NCBI GenBank assembly: GCA_002015125.1
Contig: MUYB01000026.1
Coordinates: forward strand, 1 to 64,000
Origin: [Haemophilus] felis
Lineage (GTDB): Bacteria; Pseudomonadota; Gammaproteobacteria; Enterobacterales; Pasteurellaceae
Length of the DNA stretch: 64,000 nt
Direction: 5' to 3'
This document shows positions 10,147 to 20,029 of this stretch, in pieces (within the stretch, counting starts at the first letter, position 1; every line of letters begins with the position of its first letter). A program made the position numbers and the translations under genes. Under the pieces are notes generated by a model. It saw only the letters and a program-made list of their open reading frames with translations, had not been told where the DNA came from and ran no database searches.

Positions 10147-10788
10147 TTATTTTACAAATTCTTTAAAGGTTAGCTCGTAGTCATCACCGTCCCTGCTGTA
10201 AGAAATATAACGAGGAAAGCCTTCTCCAGCGATTTTCTTGACTACAATTTCCTTATTATCTTCCGTTTTAAATCGGTAACTGATCTCCATTTGCTCTTGC
10301 CCTGAGTTTGGTAATTTTCTCGTACTTTTATTGACCACAACGTTTTCCATTTTGTAGAGTTTTTTGCCGTTAGTAATCATAAAATTAAGCGGTAATTTAT
10401 CGTAATAAGCAAGTTGAAAGGCGAGAGAAAATAAATCAAAAATTGGAAGATTGACATCTTGTTTTGATAAGCCGTTTTGTACTTTTCCGTATTCAACTTG
10501 TTGATGACGAATCTTAGAGAGTGCATAAGGTTTGCCATTCCGCGTATCTAGATAATCTTCCATTTTAAAATAATTCGTCGTTTGCTCACCTTGTGAGGAA
10601 AACTGAATTTTATAAAAAGGCACATTAATACTTGCTGCGACCTTATATCTTTTACCCTCTGCTTGAAAGTGAACATAAGCAGGCATTAGATAATTTGAGC
10701 TATATTTAATATTAATATCAGTGATTGACCAGACTTGGGGTAAATACAATAAAGTGATTATATATATCCATGTTTTTAATAATTTCAC
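10147..10788 (-). CDS. Predicted exported DUF3108-like protein
   Basis: 213 residues with a probable Sec signal peptide (positively charged MKLLK, hydrophobic stretch, possible cleavage after VWS near residue 21). The mature part is rich in beta-strand pattern and resembles DUF3108 periplasmic proteins, including a segment of the type NLPIFDLFSLAFQLAYY, but I am not certain of the assignment. Starts at GTG 10788 after AAGGA. Its function is unknown. It stands alone between the ilv and fkpA terminators. Other possibilities are an unrelated periplasmic or outer-membrane-associated beta protein. Confidence 0.75.
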   Translation of the reverse strand: MKLLKTWIYIITLLYLPQVWSITDINIKYSSNYLMPAYVHFQAEGKRYKVAASINVPFYKIQFSSQGEQTTNYFKMEDYLDTRNGKPYALSKIRHQQVEYGKVQNGLSKQDVNLPIFDLFSLAFQLAYYDKLPLNFMITNGKKLYKMENVVVNKSTRKLPNSGQEQMEISYRFKTEDNKEIVVKKIAGEGFPRYISYSRDGDDYELTFKEFVK

Positions 10789-10818
10789 TATTAATTCCTT
10801 TATTCAAAAACAAAATTG

Positions 10819-10848
10819 AAAAAGTGCGACAATTTCTTATCGCACTTT
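10819..10848 (-). terminator. Terminator of fkpA built from USS-like arms
   Basis: AAAGTGCGA (10821-10829) and TCGCACTTT (10840-10848) form a stem; on the minus strand it is followed by TTTTT. Each arm shares AAGTGCG with the uptake sequence but lacks its final GT. Confidence 0.7.
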
Positions 10849-10866
10849 GTTATCTATGATGCCTGA

Positions 10867-11589
10867 TTATTGCTCAACATCTAATACTTCAATATCAAAA
10901 TATAGGGTCGCATTTGGTGTAATCATTGGGCCTGCGCCTTGCTCACCATATGCTAATTCAGGTGGAATCACTAAAGTAATTTTTCCGCCTTTCTTGATGA
11001 GTTGTAAACCTTCTGTCCAACCTTTAATAACTTGGTTTAATTTAAACTGAGCTGGTTGACCACGCTCTTTAGAGCTATCAAAAATTTTACCATCAGTTAA
11101 TTTACCCGTGTAATGTACTGTTACTGTATCCGTTGCTTTGATGGCATCGCCTTTACCCGCTTCTTCAATTCGATATAACAAACCTGACTCCGTTTGTTTT
11201 ACGTTGTCTTGCGTTGCAAATTCCGCACGGAATTTGTCGCCGTCAGCTTTCGCTTTTTCGCTAATTTTTGTGAAATTTTGTTGCTCTGCTTGTTGTAATT
11301 TATCTTGAATATTTTTTAACGTGGCTTGTAATTGCTCACTTTCTAAATCCACCTTTCCTTCAAGTGCATCTTTAACACCAGCAAGAATTTTACTGTTGTC
11401 GTAGGCGATAATTTCTTTTTGTAATTGAATGACGTTACCAAGACTAGAGCCGAATACTACTCCCATGACGTAGGAAGGATCTTCAAGAGTTGGGGCTTGT
11501 GAGGATTGTTCTGTCGTGGCGTTGCGATCGCAAGCGACCAATGCAGAAGTTAAGCATAATGCGAGAGTAAGTTGTTTGAATTTAAACAT
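10867..11589 (-). CDS. fkpA: FKBP-type peptidyl-prolyl isomerase lipoprotein (FkpA/Mip-like)
   Basis: Periplasmic or membrane-attached cis-trans prolyl isomerase and chaperone. The signal peptide ends in the lipobox LVAC, so the mature protein is probably lipidated at Cys; E. coli FkpA is soluble, whereas Legionella Mip-type proteins vary. An alpha-helical dimerisation region (about residues 35-130) precedes the FKBP domain (about 140-240) with VHYTGKLTDGKIFDSS and the PELAYGEQG loop. I start at ATG 11589 after AAGGAT rather than the upstream ATG at 11640. Divergent from slyX, as in Haemophilus. Confidence 0.9.
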   Translation of the reverse strand: MFKFKQLTLALCLTSALVACDRNATTEQSSQAPTLEDPSYVMGVVFGSSLGNVIQLQKEIIAYDNSKILAGVKDALEGKVDLESEQLQATLKNIQDKLQQAEQQNFTKISEKAKADGDKFRAEFATQDNVKQTESGLLYRIEEAGKGDAIKATDTVTVHYTGKLTDGKIFDSSKERGQPAQFKLNQVIKGWTEGLQLIKKGGKITLVIPPELAYGEQGAGPMITPNATLYFDIEVLDVEQ

Positions 11590-11676
11590 AAAAATAAAAT
11601 CCTTTATAATGAGAGGAAGAGGAGCATAGAGTAAAACCAATTATCGAAATTCACAACATTTATTTAGGAATAAATC

Positions 11677-11898
11677 ATGTCAAATGAAGAAAATTTGCAG
11701 CAACGGATCGCAGAGTTAGAAATGAAAAGTGCTTTCCAAGAAAAATTATTAGATGAGCTTAATCAGGCTATTGTCGATCAACAATTTGCGCTAGATAAAA
11801 TGCAAATTCAATTACGTTATGTTGTGGGAAAATTAAAGGACATGCAACCATCTAATATCGCTAGCCAAGCAGAAGAAACGCCCCCTCCCCATTATTAG
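11677..11898 (+). CDS. slyX: SlyX family protein
   Basis: 73-residue, highly charged coiled-coil protein (heptads across about residues 5-50) ending in PPPHY, the signature of SlyX. Its function is not established. It is divergent from fkpA and convergent with napA, and its position beside an FKBP gene matches the arrangement in gammaproteobacteria. Confidence 0.9.
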   Translation: MSNEENLQQRIAELEMKSAFQEKLLDELNQAIVDQQFALDKMQIQLRYVVGKLKDMQPSNIASQAEETPPPHY

Positions 11899-11905
11899 CG
11901 GCCGT

Positions 11906-11939
11906 TAAAAAGTAAGGCAACTCATTGAGCTGCCTTACT
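11906..11939 (-). terminator. Terminator directly after napA
   Basis: AGTAAGGCA (11911-11919) pairs with TGCCTTACT (11931-11939), and an inner CTC/GAG extends the stem. Read on the minus strand it is followed by TTTTT, ending napDA transcription only a few bases past napA. Confidence 0.75.
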
Positions 11940-11944
11940 GTGTA

Positions 11945-14443
11945 TTAAGCTTTAACGACTTTCACCGCACATTTTTTGAAATCCGTTTCCTTAGATATTG
12001 GGTCTGTCGCATCTAGGGTTAGCTTATTGGCTAATTGACCCGCATCAAAGAATGTAGTGAAGATCAAACCCTGAGGCACTTTATTACGCCCTCTCGTATC
12101 CAAATGAGAAATCATTTCGCCACGGCGAGAAATAACTTTGACTTTATCGCCATGACGTAATCCTCGATTTTTTGCATCCGTTGGGTGCATCCAAACAAGA
12201 TTGTTCGGGAAAGAACGATGCAATTCAGGTACTCGACGAGTCATTGTTCCTGTATGCCAATGTTCTAATACACGTCCAGTGGATAACCACAAATCGTACT
12301 CTTCATCAGGGGATTCTGCAGGTGGTTCATAGGGTACGGCAAGAATTACTGCTCGACCGTCTGGTTTACCATAGAAACGCACGCCTTCACCTGCTTTCAC
12401 AAATGGATCGTAACCTTCACGGTAGCGCCATAAGGTTTCCTTACCGTCCACTACTGGCCAACGTAAACCGCGAGCTTTATGGTAGGTATCAAATTCAGCT
12501 AAATCATGTCCATGGTGAAGACCGAAAGTACGATATTCTTCAAATAAACCTTTGTGGATATAGTAACCGAATTCATAAGATTCATCGTTGAGGCGACCAT
12601 TTAGTTCATCTGTTGAATATTTATCAACTTGTCCGTTACGGAATAATACCTCGTATAAGGTTTTGCCTCGATATTCTGGTGCTTGAGCAAGAATTTCTTC
12701 TCCCCAGGTTTCATCAGTCGTGAAGTATTTAGAAAACTCGACTAATTGCCATAAGTCCGATTTTGCTTCACCAGGCGCTTTAACTTGTTGACGCCAGAAC
12801 TGGGTGCGACGCTCGGCGTTACCATAAGCGCCTTCTTTTTCTACCCACATAGCGGTCGGTAAAATTAAGTCCGCAGAAAGGGCGCTCGCAGTAGGATAAG
12901 GATCTGAAACCACCACAAAATTGCGTTCATCACGCCAACCAGGTAAACGTTCGCCATTGATATTTGGACCAGCCTGCATATTGTTATTACACATTACCCA
13001 ATAAGCATTTAGCTTACCGTCTTTCAAGGCGCGGTCTTGGGCGATAGCGTGTAAACCTACTTTGTCGGAAATTACGCCTTTTGGTAATTTCCAAATTTGT
13101 TCTGTGGTTTCACGATGCTTAGGATTAGTAACCACTAAATCAGCTGGTAAGCGGTGTGCAAATGTGCCTACTTCACGCGCAGTACCACAGGCTGAAGGCT
13201 GTCCGGTAAGGGAGAATGGACCACAACCAGGTAATGAAATTTTTCCTGTTAATAAGTGGATATTATAAATGAGATGATTGACCCAAACGCCACGAACATG
13301 TTGGTTAAAGCCCATTGTCCAATAAGATACAACTTTCTTATTTGGATCTGCGTATAGCTTCGCTAGCGCCTCTAAGGCATCTTTTTCTACACCAGTCATT
13401 TGGTGCGCTTTCTCTAGGGTGAATTCCGCCACAGTTGCTTTTAAGGTTTCAAAGTCGCTGTCATACATTTTTCCAGCGGTTTTCGCATTTTTCGCTTTTT
13501 GTTCTAATGGATGATTTGGACGTAAGCCATAACCAATGTCTGTTTCGCCTCTTTTGAATACAGTATGTTTATTAACAAAATCCCAATTGATTGCATTATT
13601 TTGAATTAAGTAGTTAATAATATAATTCAAAATTACTAAGTCGGAATGTGGTTTGAAAATCAGCGGATAATCAGCAAGTTCAAAACTGCGGTGCTCAAAG
13701 GTAGAAAGTACAGCGACTTTTACTTCTGGGTTCGATAAACGGCGATCAGAAATTCGCGACCATAAGATTGGGTGCATTTCCGCCATGTTAGAGCCCCATA
13801 ACACGAAAGCTTCAGCATGTTCAATGTCATCATAACAGCCCATTGGCTCATCCATACCAAAGGTGCGACCAAATGCTACCGCCGCCGATGCCATACAATG
13901 GCGTGCATTTGGATCTACATTGTTGGAACGAAGTCCTGCTTTAAATAATTTATTTAATGCGTAGCCCTCCCAGATAGTAGATTGTCCAGAAGTAAAGCAA
14001 CCCACTGCATTTTTACCATTTTGGGCCATAGCGGCTTTAAATTTTTCCGCCATAGTGGAAAAGGCAACGTCCCAACTAACAGGCGTAAACTCACCATTTT
14101 TATCATACTTACCGTCTTTCATACGCAACATTGGGTGCGTTAGGCGGTCTTTACCGTACATAATTTTGGGCAAGAAATAACCTTTAATACAGTTTAAACC
14201 ACGGTTTACTTCTGCATCAGGATCCCCCTGAGAAGCAACGATACGACCGTTTTGTGTTCCCACTAACACGCTACAACCAGTCCCACAGAAACGGCAAGGT
14301 GCTTTATCCCACTTAATTGTGCTATCTACTTGCGCTTCTACATTTTTTACTGGGATACTTAACCCTGCGACTGTTGCTGCTGCTAGCGCCGCATTGGTTT
14401 TCATAAAATCACGACGACTTAAATTTACCTTGTCTAACCCCAT
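11945..14443 (-). CDS. napA: Periplasmic nitrate reductase catalytic subunit NapA
   Basis: 832-residue molybdenum bis-MGD enzyme that reduces nitrate to nitrite in the periplasm. A twin-arginine signal (SRRDFMK) is followed by the [4Fe-4S] motif CRFCGTGC...LNCIKG (about residues 48-86) and the conserved NARHCMASA segment with the Mo-ligand cysteine. The sequence is intact and ends [12 protein letters not shown] like other NapA proteins. The electron donors NapB, NapC and NapGH, normally encoded just downstream, are absent: a terminator and slyX follow instead. Confidence 0.97.
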   Translation of the reverse strand: MGLDKVNLSRRDFMKTNAALAAATVAGLSIPVKNVEAQVDSTIKWDKAPCRFCGTGCSVLVGTQNGRIVASQGDPDAEVNRGLNCIKGYFLPKIMYGKDRLTHPMLRMKDGKYDKNGEFTPVSWDVAFSTMAEKFKAAMAQNGKNAVGCFTSGQSTIWEGYALNKLFKAGLRSNNVDPNARHCMASAAVAFGRTFGMDEPMGCYDDIEHAEAFVLWGSNMAEMHPILWSRISDRRLSNPEVKVAVLSTFEHRSFELADYPLIFKPHSDLVILNYIINYLIQNNAINWDFVNKHTVFKRGETDIGYGLRPNHPLEQKAKNAKTAGKMYDSDFETLKATVAEFTLEKAHQMTGVEKDALEALAKLYADPNKKVVSYWTMGFNQHVRGVWVNHLIYNIHLLTGKISLPGCGPFSLTGQPSACGTAREVGTFAHRLPADLVVTNPKHRETTEQIWKLPKGVISDKVGLHAIAQDRALKDGKLNAYWVMCNNNMQAGPNINGERLPGWRDERNFVVVSDPYPTASALSADLILPTAMWVEKEGAYGNAERRTQFWRQQVKAPGEAKSDLWQLVEFSKYFTTDETWGEEILAQAPEYRGKTLYEVLFRNGQVDKYSTDELNGRLNDESYEFGYYIHKGLFEEYRTFGLHHGHDLAEFDTYHKARGLRWPVVDGKETLWRYREGYDPFVKAGEGVRFYGKPDGRAVILAVPYEPPAESPDEEYDLWLSTGRVLEHWHTGTMTRRVPELHRSFPNNLVWMHPTDAKNRGLRHGDKVKVISRRGEMISHLDTRGRNKVPQGLIFTTFFDAGQLANKLTLDATDPISKETDFKKCAVKVVKA

Positions 14444-14459
14444 TGAATCCCCCTAATTT

Positions 14460-14738
14460 TTATTTTTCTTCATCTTGTTGGTGATAAACCAAAGAAACGG
14501 TAATCACACCATTAATCTCTTTTACACTTTCTATTTGTTCTAATAACAAATTTTGATCATGTGATTGCATCACAACGACCATTTTGCCTTTTTGCTCATC
14601 TAAGGCAGGTACTTCAGTATTTGGCATGGTTGAAATAGCTTGTTGAATCACGAGCATTTTGTCTGGATTCCCCTGCACTACCAAGCCACAAACATACCAA
14701 TCTTTTGCATTATTGATGTTGATTTGTTGCGTTGTCAT
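14460..14738 (-). CDS. napD: NapA maturation chaperone NapD
   Basis: 92-residue cytoplasmic protein of the NapD family, which binds the Tat signal peptide of NapA and holds export until the cofactor is inserted. It contains the ferredoxin-like core with WYVCGLVVQGNPDKM near the N-terminus. 16 nt separate it from napA, so the two are co-transcribed. napF, which usually precedes it, is missing; the next gene upstream is a divergent PTS permease. Confidence 0.92.
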   Translation of the reverse strand: MTTQQININNAKDWYVCGLVVQGNPDKMLVIQQAISTMPNTEVPALDEQKGKMVVVMQSHDQNLLLEQIESVKEINGVITVSLVYHQQDEEK

Positions 14739-15094
14739 AAACGACTCTAAATATCTTAATAACTAAAAGAAGTGCGACTTTGAAAGGACAAAGATAAAAA
14801 AAACAACTGCACTTTAACAGGCCGGCATTATCAGCAGTAGCAACAGAATTAATACTCCCCAAATTGAGTATTTGGAGCGTAAATCATCGCTTTTGTTGTG
14901 TTAGATCAAATTTAGTAATGGATTTCTATGAAGAACGGATTGTTAAAATCTTCTGCTTTGTAGAAAGGATCAAGAAAATTACACTTTGAGTTTGTTTTTT
15001 ATAAGCATAAAATATGCTCGAGTTAAGGTTTTATAGCTTTAGTCCCTATTACTCATCAATCTATCTCTTTATATATCCTATGAGGAAAATCATT
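14739..15094. other. Regulatory intergenic region between napD and the PTS gene
   Basis: No gene is visible. It should hold the napDA promoter (minus) and the PTS promoter (plus). An FNR-like site, TTGTG-N4-ATCAA at 14896-14909, deviates from TTGAT-N4-ATCAA at two positions in the left half. No convincing CRP site with the correct spacing was found. Confidence 0.5.
14986..15013 (+). promoter_or_regulatory. Candidate promoter of the PTS permease gene with a dyad over the -10
   Basis: TTGAGT (14986-14991) and TAAAAT (15008-15013) with a 16-nt spacer. A dyad, AGCATA (15004-15009) and TATGCT (15013-15018), overlaps the -10 and could be a repressor operator. Confidence 0.45.
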
Positions 15095-16549
15095 ATGATG
15101 AAATATCTACAAAACATTGGTCGTGCGCTGATGCTACCAGTAGCGGCATTGCCTGCAGCTGCAATCTTAATGGGTATTGGTTATTGGATCGACCCAAATG
15201 GTTGGGGGGGCGATAGCCAATTAGCTGCATTTTTGATCAAATCAGGTGCAGCAATCATTGATAATATGTCAATCTTATTTGCTGTTGGTGTGGCTTTTGG
15301 TATGTCTAAAGATCAACATGGATCTGCTGCTCTTGCAGGTTTAGTTGGCTTTTTAATTGTAACGACTTTGCTTTCTCCAGGAGCGGTGGCGCAATTACAA
15401 GGTGTACCAGCGGATCAAGTGCCAGCGGCCTTTGGTAAAATCAACAACCAATTTATCGGTATCTTGGTAGGGGTTATTTCTGCAGAATTATATAACCGTT
15501 TCCACAAAGTTGAGTTGCCGGCTGCGTTGGCCTTCTTTAGTGGTAAACGTTTAGTGCCGATTGTTACTTCTATCGTTATGATCGTGGTGTCTTTCATCTT
15601 AATGTATGTATGGCCAGTGATTTTCAATGGCTTGGTGGGCTTTGGTAAATCTATCACCGATTTAGGTGCGGCTGGTGCGGGTATCTATGGTTTCTTAAAC
15701 CGCTTACTCATTCCAGTGGGCTTACACCACGCCTTAAACTCTGTGTTCTGGTTTAACGTGGCAGGTATCAACGATATTCCTAACTTCTTAGGCGGTGCGC
15801 AAGCGCTAGCAGAAGGTAAAGCGGTATTAGGTGTAACTGGTATGTATCAAGCTGGCTTCTTCCCTGTAATGATGTTCGGTTTACCAGCGGCGGCACTCGC
15901 TATGTATCACAGTGCTAAACCAGCTAAAAAAGCACAAGTTGCCTCATTGATGATTGCAGCGGCGTTAGCCTCTTTCTTCACTGGTGTAACTGAGCCATTA
16001 GAGTTTGCCTTTATGTTCGTCGCACCAGTGCTTTACGTCATCCACGCTTTATTAACTGGTGTGTCTGTATTTATTGCAGCATCTATGCAATGGATGGCGG
16101 GTTTCGGTTTCAGTGCAGGTCTTGTGGATATGGTACTTTCTTCTCAAAACCCATTAGCAACACAATGGTATATGTTGCTCGTGCAAGGTGCAGTCTTCTT
16201 CGTGATTTACTATGTGGTGTTCCGTGTGTTAATCACAAAACTTAATTTAAAAACTCCAGGTCGTGATGAAGATACAGTAGCTCAAAATACCGTATCTAGC
16301 GGCGTTAACAAACATGCGGTTATGGCTCAAGAAATTTACAACGCCTTAGGAGGCAAAGACAATCTTGTTAGCATCGACAACTGCATCACACGCCTACGTT
16401 TAGAATTAAAAGACGCTGACGCTATTGATGAACAACGCATTAAAGCAACTGGCGTTGCGGGTATCGTGAAAATTAGCAAAACCAGTTTACAAATCATTGT
16501 GGGTACACAAGTGCAATTTGTGGCTGATGCGTTAAAAGAATTACACTAG
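15095..16549 (+). CDS. nagE: PTS EIIBC permease, N-acetylglucosamine/glucose family (NagE-like)
   Basis: Sugar-specific phosphotransferase permease. The EIIC domain (about residues 1-390) has 8-10 hydrophobic segments with RLLIPVGLHHALN and TGVTEPLEFAFMFVAP as family signatures. A linker ending LKTPGRDED leads to EIIB (about 410-484), with the phosphorylated cysteine in IDNCITRLRLEL. There is no EIIA domain, so it probably uses soluble EIIA-Glc. N-acetylglucosamine is my best guess; glucose cannot be excluded. I start at ATG 15095 (MMKYLQNIGRALMLP), seven nt after GAGGAA. The next two frames downstream are gene remnants. Confidence 0.85.
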   Translation: MMKYLQNIGRALMLPVAALPAAAILMGIGYWIDPNGWGGDSQLAAFLIKSGAAIIDNMSILFAVGVAFGMSKDQHGSAALAGLVGFLIVTTLLSPGAVAQLQGVPADQVPAAFGKINNQFIGILVGVISAELYNRFHKVELPAALAFFSGKRLVPIVTSIVMIVVSFILMYVWPVIFNGLVGFGKSITDLGAAGAGIYGFLNRLLIPVGLHHALNSVFWFNVAGINDIPNFLGGAQALAEGKAVLGVTGMYQAGFFPVMMFGLPAAALAMYHSAKPAKKAQVASLMIAAALASFFTGVTEPLEFAFMFVAPVLYVIHALLTGVSVFIAASMQWMAGFGFSAGLVDMVLSSQNPLATQWYMLLVQGAVFFVIYYVVFRVLITKLNLKTPGRDEDTVAQNTVSSGVNKHAVMAQEIYNALGGKDNLVSIDNCITRLRLELKDADAIDEQRIKATGVAGIVKISKTSLQIIVGTQVQFVADALKELH

Positions 16550-16557
16550 TTAATAAA

Positions 16558-16854
16558 ATGAAACGTATTTTAGATTGTACCGCTTCTGATTTTGCCCAAA
16601 TGAATGGGCAACAACTAAAACAAGCCATTCGAGCCAGTGAAGGGCGCGTGATGTTGTCAGAAACTATGAGCTCGGTACAATCGCTTTATCCTAGTGTAAC
16701 CAATGCGGAGCTTGCCTCCGCATTTGGCGCAGATTTGTTATTACTTAACGTATTTGATGTATTTCAGCCAGAAGTAAAAGGTCTGCCAAAAACCGAACCA
16801 AAACAGGTGATTAAAACCTTAAAAAATGAAGCCGCGCAAGCGCTGTTTAAATAA
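16558..16854 (+). pseudogene. N-terminal remnant of a DUF7916 / PEP phosphonomutase-like protein
   Basis: 98 codons starting eight nt after the permease stop. The opening MKRILDCTASDF...RASEGRVMLSETM and the segment FGADLLLLNVFDVF look like the start of a roughly 300-residue TIM-barrel-like family found next to PTS genes, annotated as PEP phosphonomutase-like or DUF7916. Here it stops after about a third of that length. The very next in-frame codons belong to an unrelated protein (the SLAM-like remnant), so the truncation looks like a deletion junction near 16830-16860. Family assignment is from memory and moderate. Confidence 0.55.
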
Positions 16855-17310
16855 GCCTTAGCGGAGCCGAATTTGCCTGCCATTGTGCATGAACAAATTC
16901 GTAGCTATCTTGCGGCGCTGGATAAGCGTAATGAATGGCAAGTGAGCGTTTCTGCTTATTATGTGCGTGAACGTAATGTGAATAATGCCTCTTCATCAAA
17001 CACGATTTCTTTGCCGAGCATCTCATTGGGGGTAATAAAAATTCCAACTACCGCTTGGAAGAAATCTGCGCAATCCTTGCCACAAAAAGCGCAAGGCGTA
17101 GTGAGCAATATTGATGTGGCTCGTCATATTAATTTGACAGGCAAACATTATGTGCTAATCGAAAATAGTTTTCAGGGCAAATTATATTGGGATAATCGCC
17201 AGTTTGATGACTATTACAACCGAACTTCTGTAGGTTATGCTTATATTTGTATAGCTATCAGGATCGTGGTGCCAATATTATTTTTGAAAAAACTTTCTAA
17301 TGGCGCTTGA
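16855..17310 (+). pseudogene. Remnant of a SLAM/DUF560-type outer membrane protein
   Basis: A frame open from immediately after the preceding stop, with no proper start or ribosome binding site. It resembles the region of surface lipoprotein assembly modulators where the periplasmic TPR domain joins the beta-barrel: an arm of the type EQIRSYLAALDKRNEWQ, then NVNNAS, then FQGKLYWDNRQFDDYYNRTSVGY. Near 17245-17255 the barrel sequence jumps frame; SYQDRGANIIFEKTF continues it in another frame to a TAA at 17298. Both ends are missing and the gene is dead. Confidence 0.6.
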
Positions 17311-17313
17311 GGG

Positions 17314-17350
17314 AAAAACGCTAAATTTCACGGGAAGTTTAGCGTTTTTT
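17314..17350 (+). terminator. Terminator after the remnants
   Basis: A 12-bp perfect stem (17314-17325 with 17338-17349) with an A-tract and T-tract at its base. It would end permease transcription. Confidence 0.8.
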
Positions 17351-17414
17351 ATTTGACTATTGCGCCATAGTCTTTCATTATTTGCGCCGATTTATGTTGA
17401 ACATCGGGGAAAAT

Positions 17415-17870
17415 ATGTCTTCAGCCTCTATTTTGTTACTTAATGGTCCGAATTTGAATATGCTTGGCGTACGTGAACCAGGGCATTATGGCAGTTTGCG
17501 CTTGGCGGAAATTGAAAACAAATTAACGGCGTTAGCACAAGCTCGTGGGGTGGCGCTAACCTGTTTCCAAGCCAATAGTGAGGAAAAACTCATGGATAAA
17601 ATTCACCAAAGTTTTCAGCAAGTGGATTTTATTGTGATCAATCCTGCGGCGTTTACGCACACGAGCGTGGCGTTGCGTGATGCGTTACTTGCCGTGGCGA
17701 TCCCTTTTGTGGAAGTGCATTTATCCAATGTGCATAAACGCGAGGCATTTCGTCACCATTCTTATTTTAGTGATGTTGCAGAAGGCGTCATTTGTGGTTT
17801 GGGGGCAAAAGGGTATGAATATGCCTTCGATTTCGCCTTGGATTTTCTTGCTCAGCAAGGAAAATTGTAA
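17415..17870 (+). CDS. aroQ: 3-dehydroquinate dehydratase, type II (AroQ)
   Basis: Shikimate pathway enzyme that converts 3-dehydroquinate to 3-dehydroshikimate; the type II form is a dodecamer. Family motifs are [14 protein letters not shown] (with the lid arginine), [17 protein letters not shown], and [17 protein letters not shown] containing the catalytic histidine. I start at ATG 17415, following GGGGAAAAT; the longer frame to 17382 adds residues not found in AroQ. It lies upstream of accBC as in Haemophilus. Confidence 0.93.
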   Translation: MSSASILLLNGPNLNMLGVREPGHYGSLRLAEIENKLTALAQARGVALTCFQANSEEKLMDKIHQSFQQVDFIVINPAAFTHTSVALRDALLAVAIPFVEVHLSNVHKREAFRHHSYFSDVAEGVICGLGAKGYEYAFDFALDFLAQQGKL

Positions 17871-18021
17871 ATTTTCACTGCATTTCTCAGAAATTTGTCG
17901 CAAAGTTAGCTAATTTCAGGTAACCTTTCGCAAAATTATTCAGCTGATCTACCGTGTTATTTCCTTATGAAAAAATACGATAGATTTTTTTCAAAAATTT
18001 AAATAACGCGGAAAAGACATT

Positions 18022-18495
18022 ATGGCAATGGACATTCGTAAAATTAAAAAACTAATCGAATTAGTTGAAGAATCTGGCATTATGGAATTAGAAATTTCCG
18101 AAGGGGAAGAATCTGTTCGTATTAATCGAGGTGTTGCAGCACCAAGCTCAGTACAATACACCATTCCTACTCAGAGTGCAGTTGTTAACCCAGCACCAGC
18201 CCCTTCAGTATCTCCAACACCTGCTACAACACTAACTAGCACGATTAGCGATGATGTTTCTGGACATATTATTCGTTCTCCAATGGTGGGAACCTTCTAT
18301 CGTAGTCCAAGCCCTGAAGCCAAGCCTTTTGTTGAGGTAGGGCAAACTGTAAAAGTAGGCGATGCGCTATGCATTGTAGAAGCAATGAAAATGATGAATC
18401 GTATTGAAGCAGATAAAGCGGGTGTTGTGAAAGCGATTTTAGTTAGCGACGGTGATGCGGTTGAGTTTGACGAAAAACTTATCGTAATTGAATAA
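18022..18495 (+). CDS. accB: Biotin carboxyl carrier protein AccB
   Basis: Carrier subunit of acetyl-CoA carboxylase, which makes malonyl-CoA for fatty acid synthesis. An N-terminal helical segment ([18 protein letters not shown]) is followed by a Pro/Ala/Thr-rich linker (about residues 50-75) and the biotinyl domain. The biotinylated lysine is in EAMKMMN, about residue 123. 157 residues is normal. accC follows after 94 nt and they are likely co-transcribed. Confidence 0.96.
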   Translation: MAMDIRKIKKLIELVEESGIMELEISEGEESVRINRGVAAPSSVQYTIPTQSAVVNPAPAPSVSPTPATTLTSTISDDVSGHIIRSPMVGTFYRSPSPEAKPFVEVGQTVKVGDALCIVEAMKMMNRIEADKAGVVKAILVSDGDAVEFDEKLIVIE

Positions 18496-18589
18496 TCTCA
18501 TTGGAAGATCAGCGAGGCAACTCGCTTATTGTTCGATTAATCCTTGCTAAATATGCTGTTGTATTTAGTTAAAGTAGTGGAATTTTCTT

Positions 18590-19936
18590 ATGTTAGAAAA
18601 AGTTGTTATTGCTAATCGTGGTGAAATTGCTTTAAGAATCTTACGAGCTTGTAAAGAACTTGGTATTAAAACTGTGGCAGTTCATTCTACCGCCGATAGA
18701 GAGCTAAAACATGTTTTGCTTGCTGATGAAACGATTTGTATCGGTCCAGCACCTTCAACTAAGAGTTATTTAAATATTCCCGCAATCATTGCAGCTGCCG
18801 AAGTAACGGGAGCAGATTCCATTCACCCAGGCTATGGCTTTTTATCTGAAAATGCAGATTTTGCAGAACAAGTTGAGCGTTCTGGTTTTACTTTTATTGG
18901 ACCGACCGCTGATGTTATTCGCCTCATGGGAGATAAGGTTTCTGCGATTGAAGCGATGAAGCGTTCTGGTGTGCCTTGCGTACCAGGTTCAAATGGACCT
19001 GTTGGGCTGGATATGGCCAAGAATAAAGAAATTGCAAAACGTATCGGTTATCCTGTGATTATTAAAGCCTCTGGTGGTGGCGGCGGTCGTGGTATGCGCG
19101 TGGTGCGTGATGAATCTGCTTTAGAAGAGTCTATTGCAATGACAAAAGCAGAAGCAAAAGCGGCTTTTAATAATGATATGGTGTATATGGAGAAATATTT
19201 GGAAAATCCACGCCATATTGAAATTCAAGTGTTAGCTGACACTCATGGCAACGCGATTTATTTGGCGGAGCGCGATTGTTCAATGCAGCGTCGTCATCAA
19301 AAAGTTGTAGAAGAAGCGCCAGCGCCAGGAATTTCCGAAGAGGTACGTCGTGATATTGGCTCTCGTTGTGCAAAAGCTTGCGTTGAAATTGGTTATCGCG
19401 GGGCGGGAACATTTGAGTTCCTGTATGAAAATGGTGAGTTCTATTTCATTGAAATGAACACGCGTATTCAAGTGGAACATCCTGTCACTGAAATGATTAC
19501 AGGTGTTGATTTAGTGAAAGAACAATTGCGTATCGCCGCTGGCTTACCACTTTCTATTAAGCAAGAAGATATTAAAGTGCGTGGCCATGCGATGGAATGT
19601 CGTATAAATGCAGAGGATCCAAAAACCTTCCTACCTTCTCCAGGTAAAGTAACTCATTTACATTCACCAGGTGGTCTTGGTGTGCGTTGGGATTCCCATG
19701 TGTACGGTGGATATACTGTACCGCCACATTATGATTCTATGATCGCTAAATTAATTACATACGGTGATAATCGTGATGTTGCAATACGTCGTATGCAAAA
19801 CGCTTTATCTGAAACTATCATTAGCGGTATTAAGACAAATATACCTTTACATGAGCTGATTTTATCTGATGAAAATTTCCAAAAAGGTGGAACAAATATT
19901 CATTATTTAGAGAAAAAGCTAGGCATGCGAGACTGA
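18590..19936 (+). CDS. accC: Biotin carboxylase AccC
   Basis: ATP-dependent carboxylation of biotin on AccB, the first half-reaction of acetyl-CoA carboxylase. ATP-grasp fold with the glycine-rich loop [14 protein letters not shown] (about residues 159-172), [14 protein letters not shown] and the [18 protein letters not shown] catalytic block. 448 residues, full length. Followed by a terminator. Confidence 0.97.
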   Translation: MLEKVVIANRGEIALRILRACKELGIKTVAVHSTADRELKHVLLADETICIGPAPSTKSYLNIPAIIAAAEVTGADSIHPGYGFLSENADFAEQVERSGFTFIGPTADVIRLMGDKVSAIEAMKRSGVPCVPGSNGPVGLDMAKNKEIAKRIGYPVIIKASGGGGGRGMRVVRDESALEESIAMTKAEAKAAFNNDMVYMEKYLENPRHIEIQVLADTHGNAIYLAERDCSMQRRHQKVVEEAPAPGISEEVRRDIGSRCAKACVEIGYRGAGTFEFLYENGEFYFIEMNTRIQVEHPVTEMITGVDLVKEQLRIAAGLPLSIKQEDIKVRGHAMECRINAEDPKTFLPSPGKVTHLHSPGGLGVRWDSHVYGGYTVPPHYDSMIAKLITYGDNRDVAIRRMQNALSETIISGIKTNIPLHELILSDENFQKGGTNIHYLEKKLGMRD

Positions 19937-19955
19937 TCGGATCAGATAAGATGAA

Positions 19956-19990
19956 AAGGCATATTTGATTGACACATATGCCTTATTTTT
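19956..19990 (+). terminator. Terminator of accBC
   Basis: AAGGCATAT (19956-19964) pairs with ATATGCCTT (19976-19984), followed by an interrupted T-run. Confidence 0.7.
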
Positions 19991-20029
19991 ATACCAATAA
20001 AGCCCCTATAATCAATTCAAGGAGATGTA

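Noticed and set aside
17941..17990. Weak dyad upstream of accB as an attenuator
   Set aside because: The arms contain several mismatches and there is no leader frame, so it is not supported.
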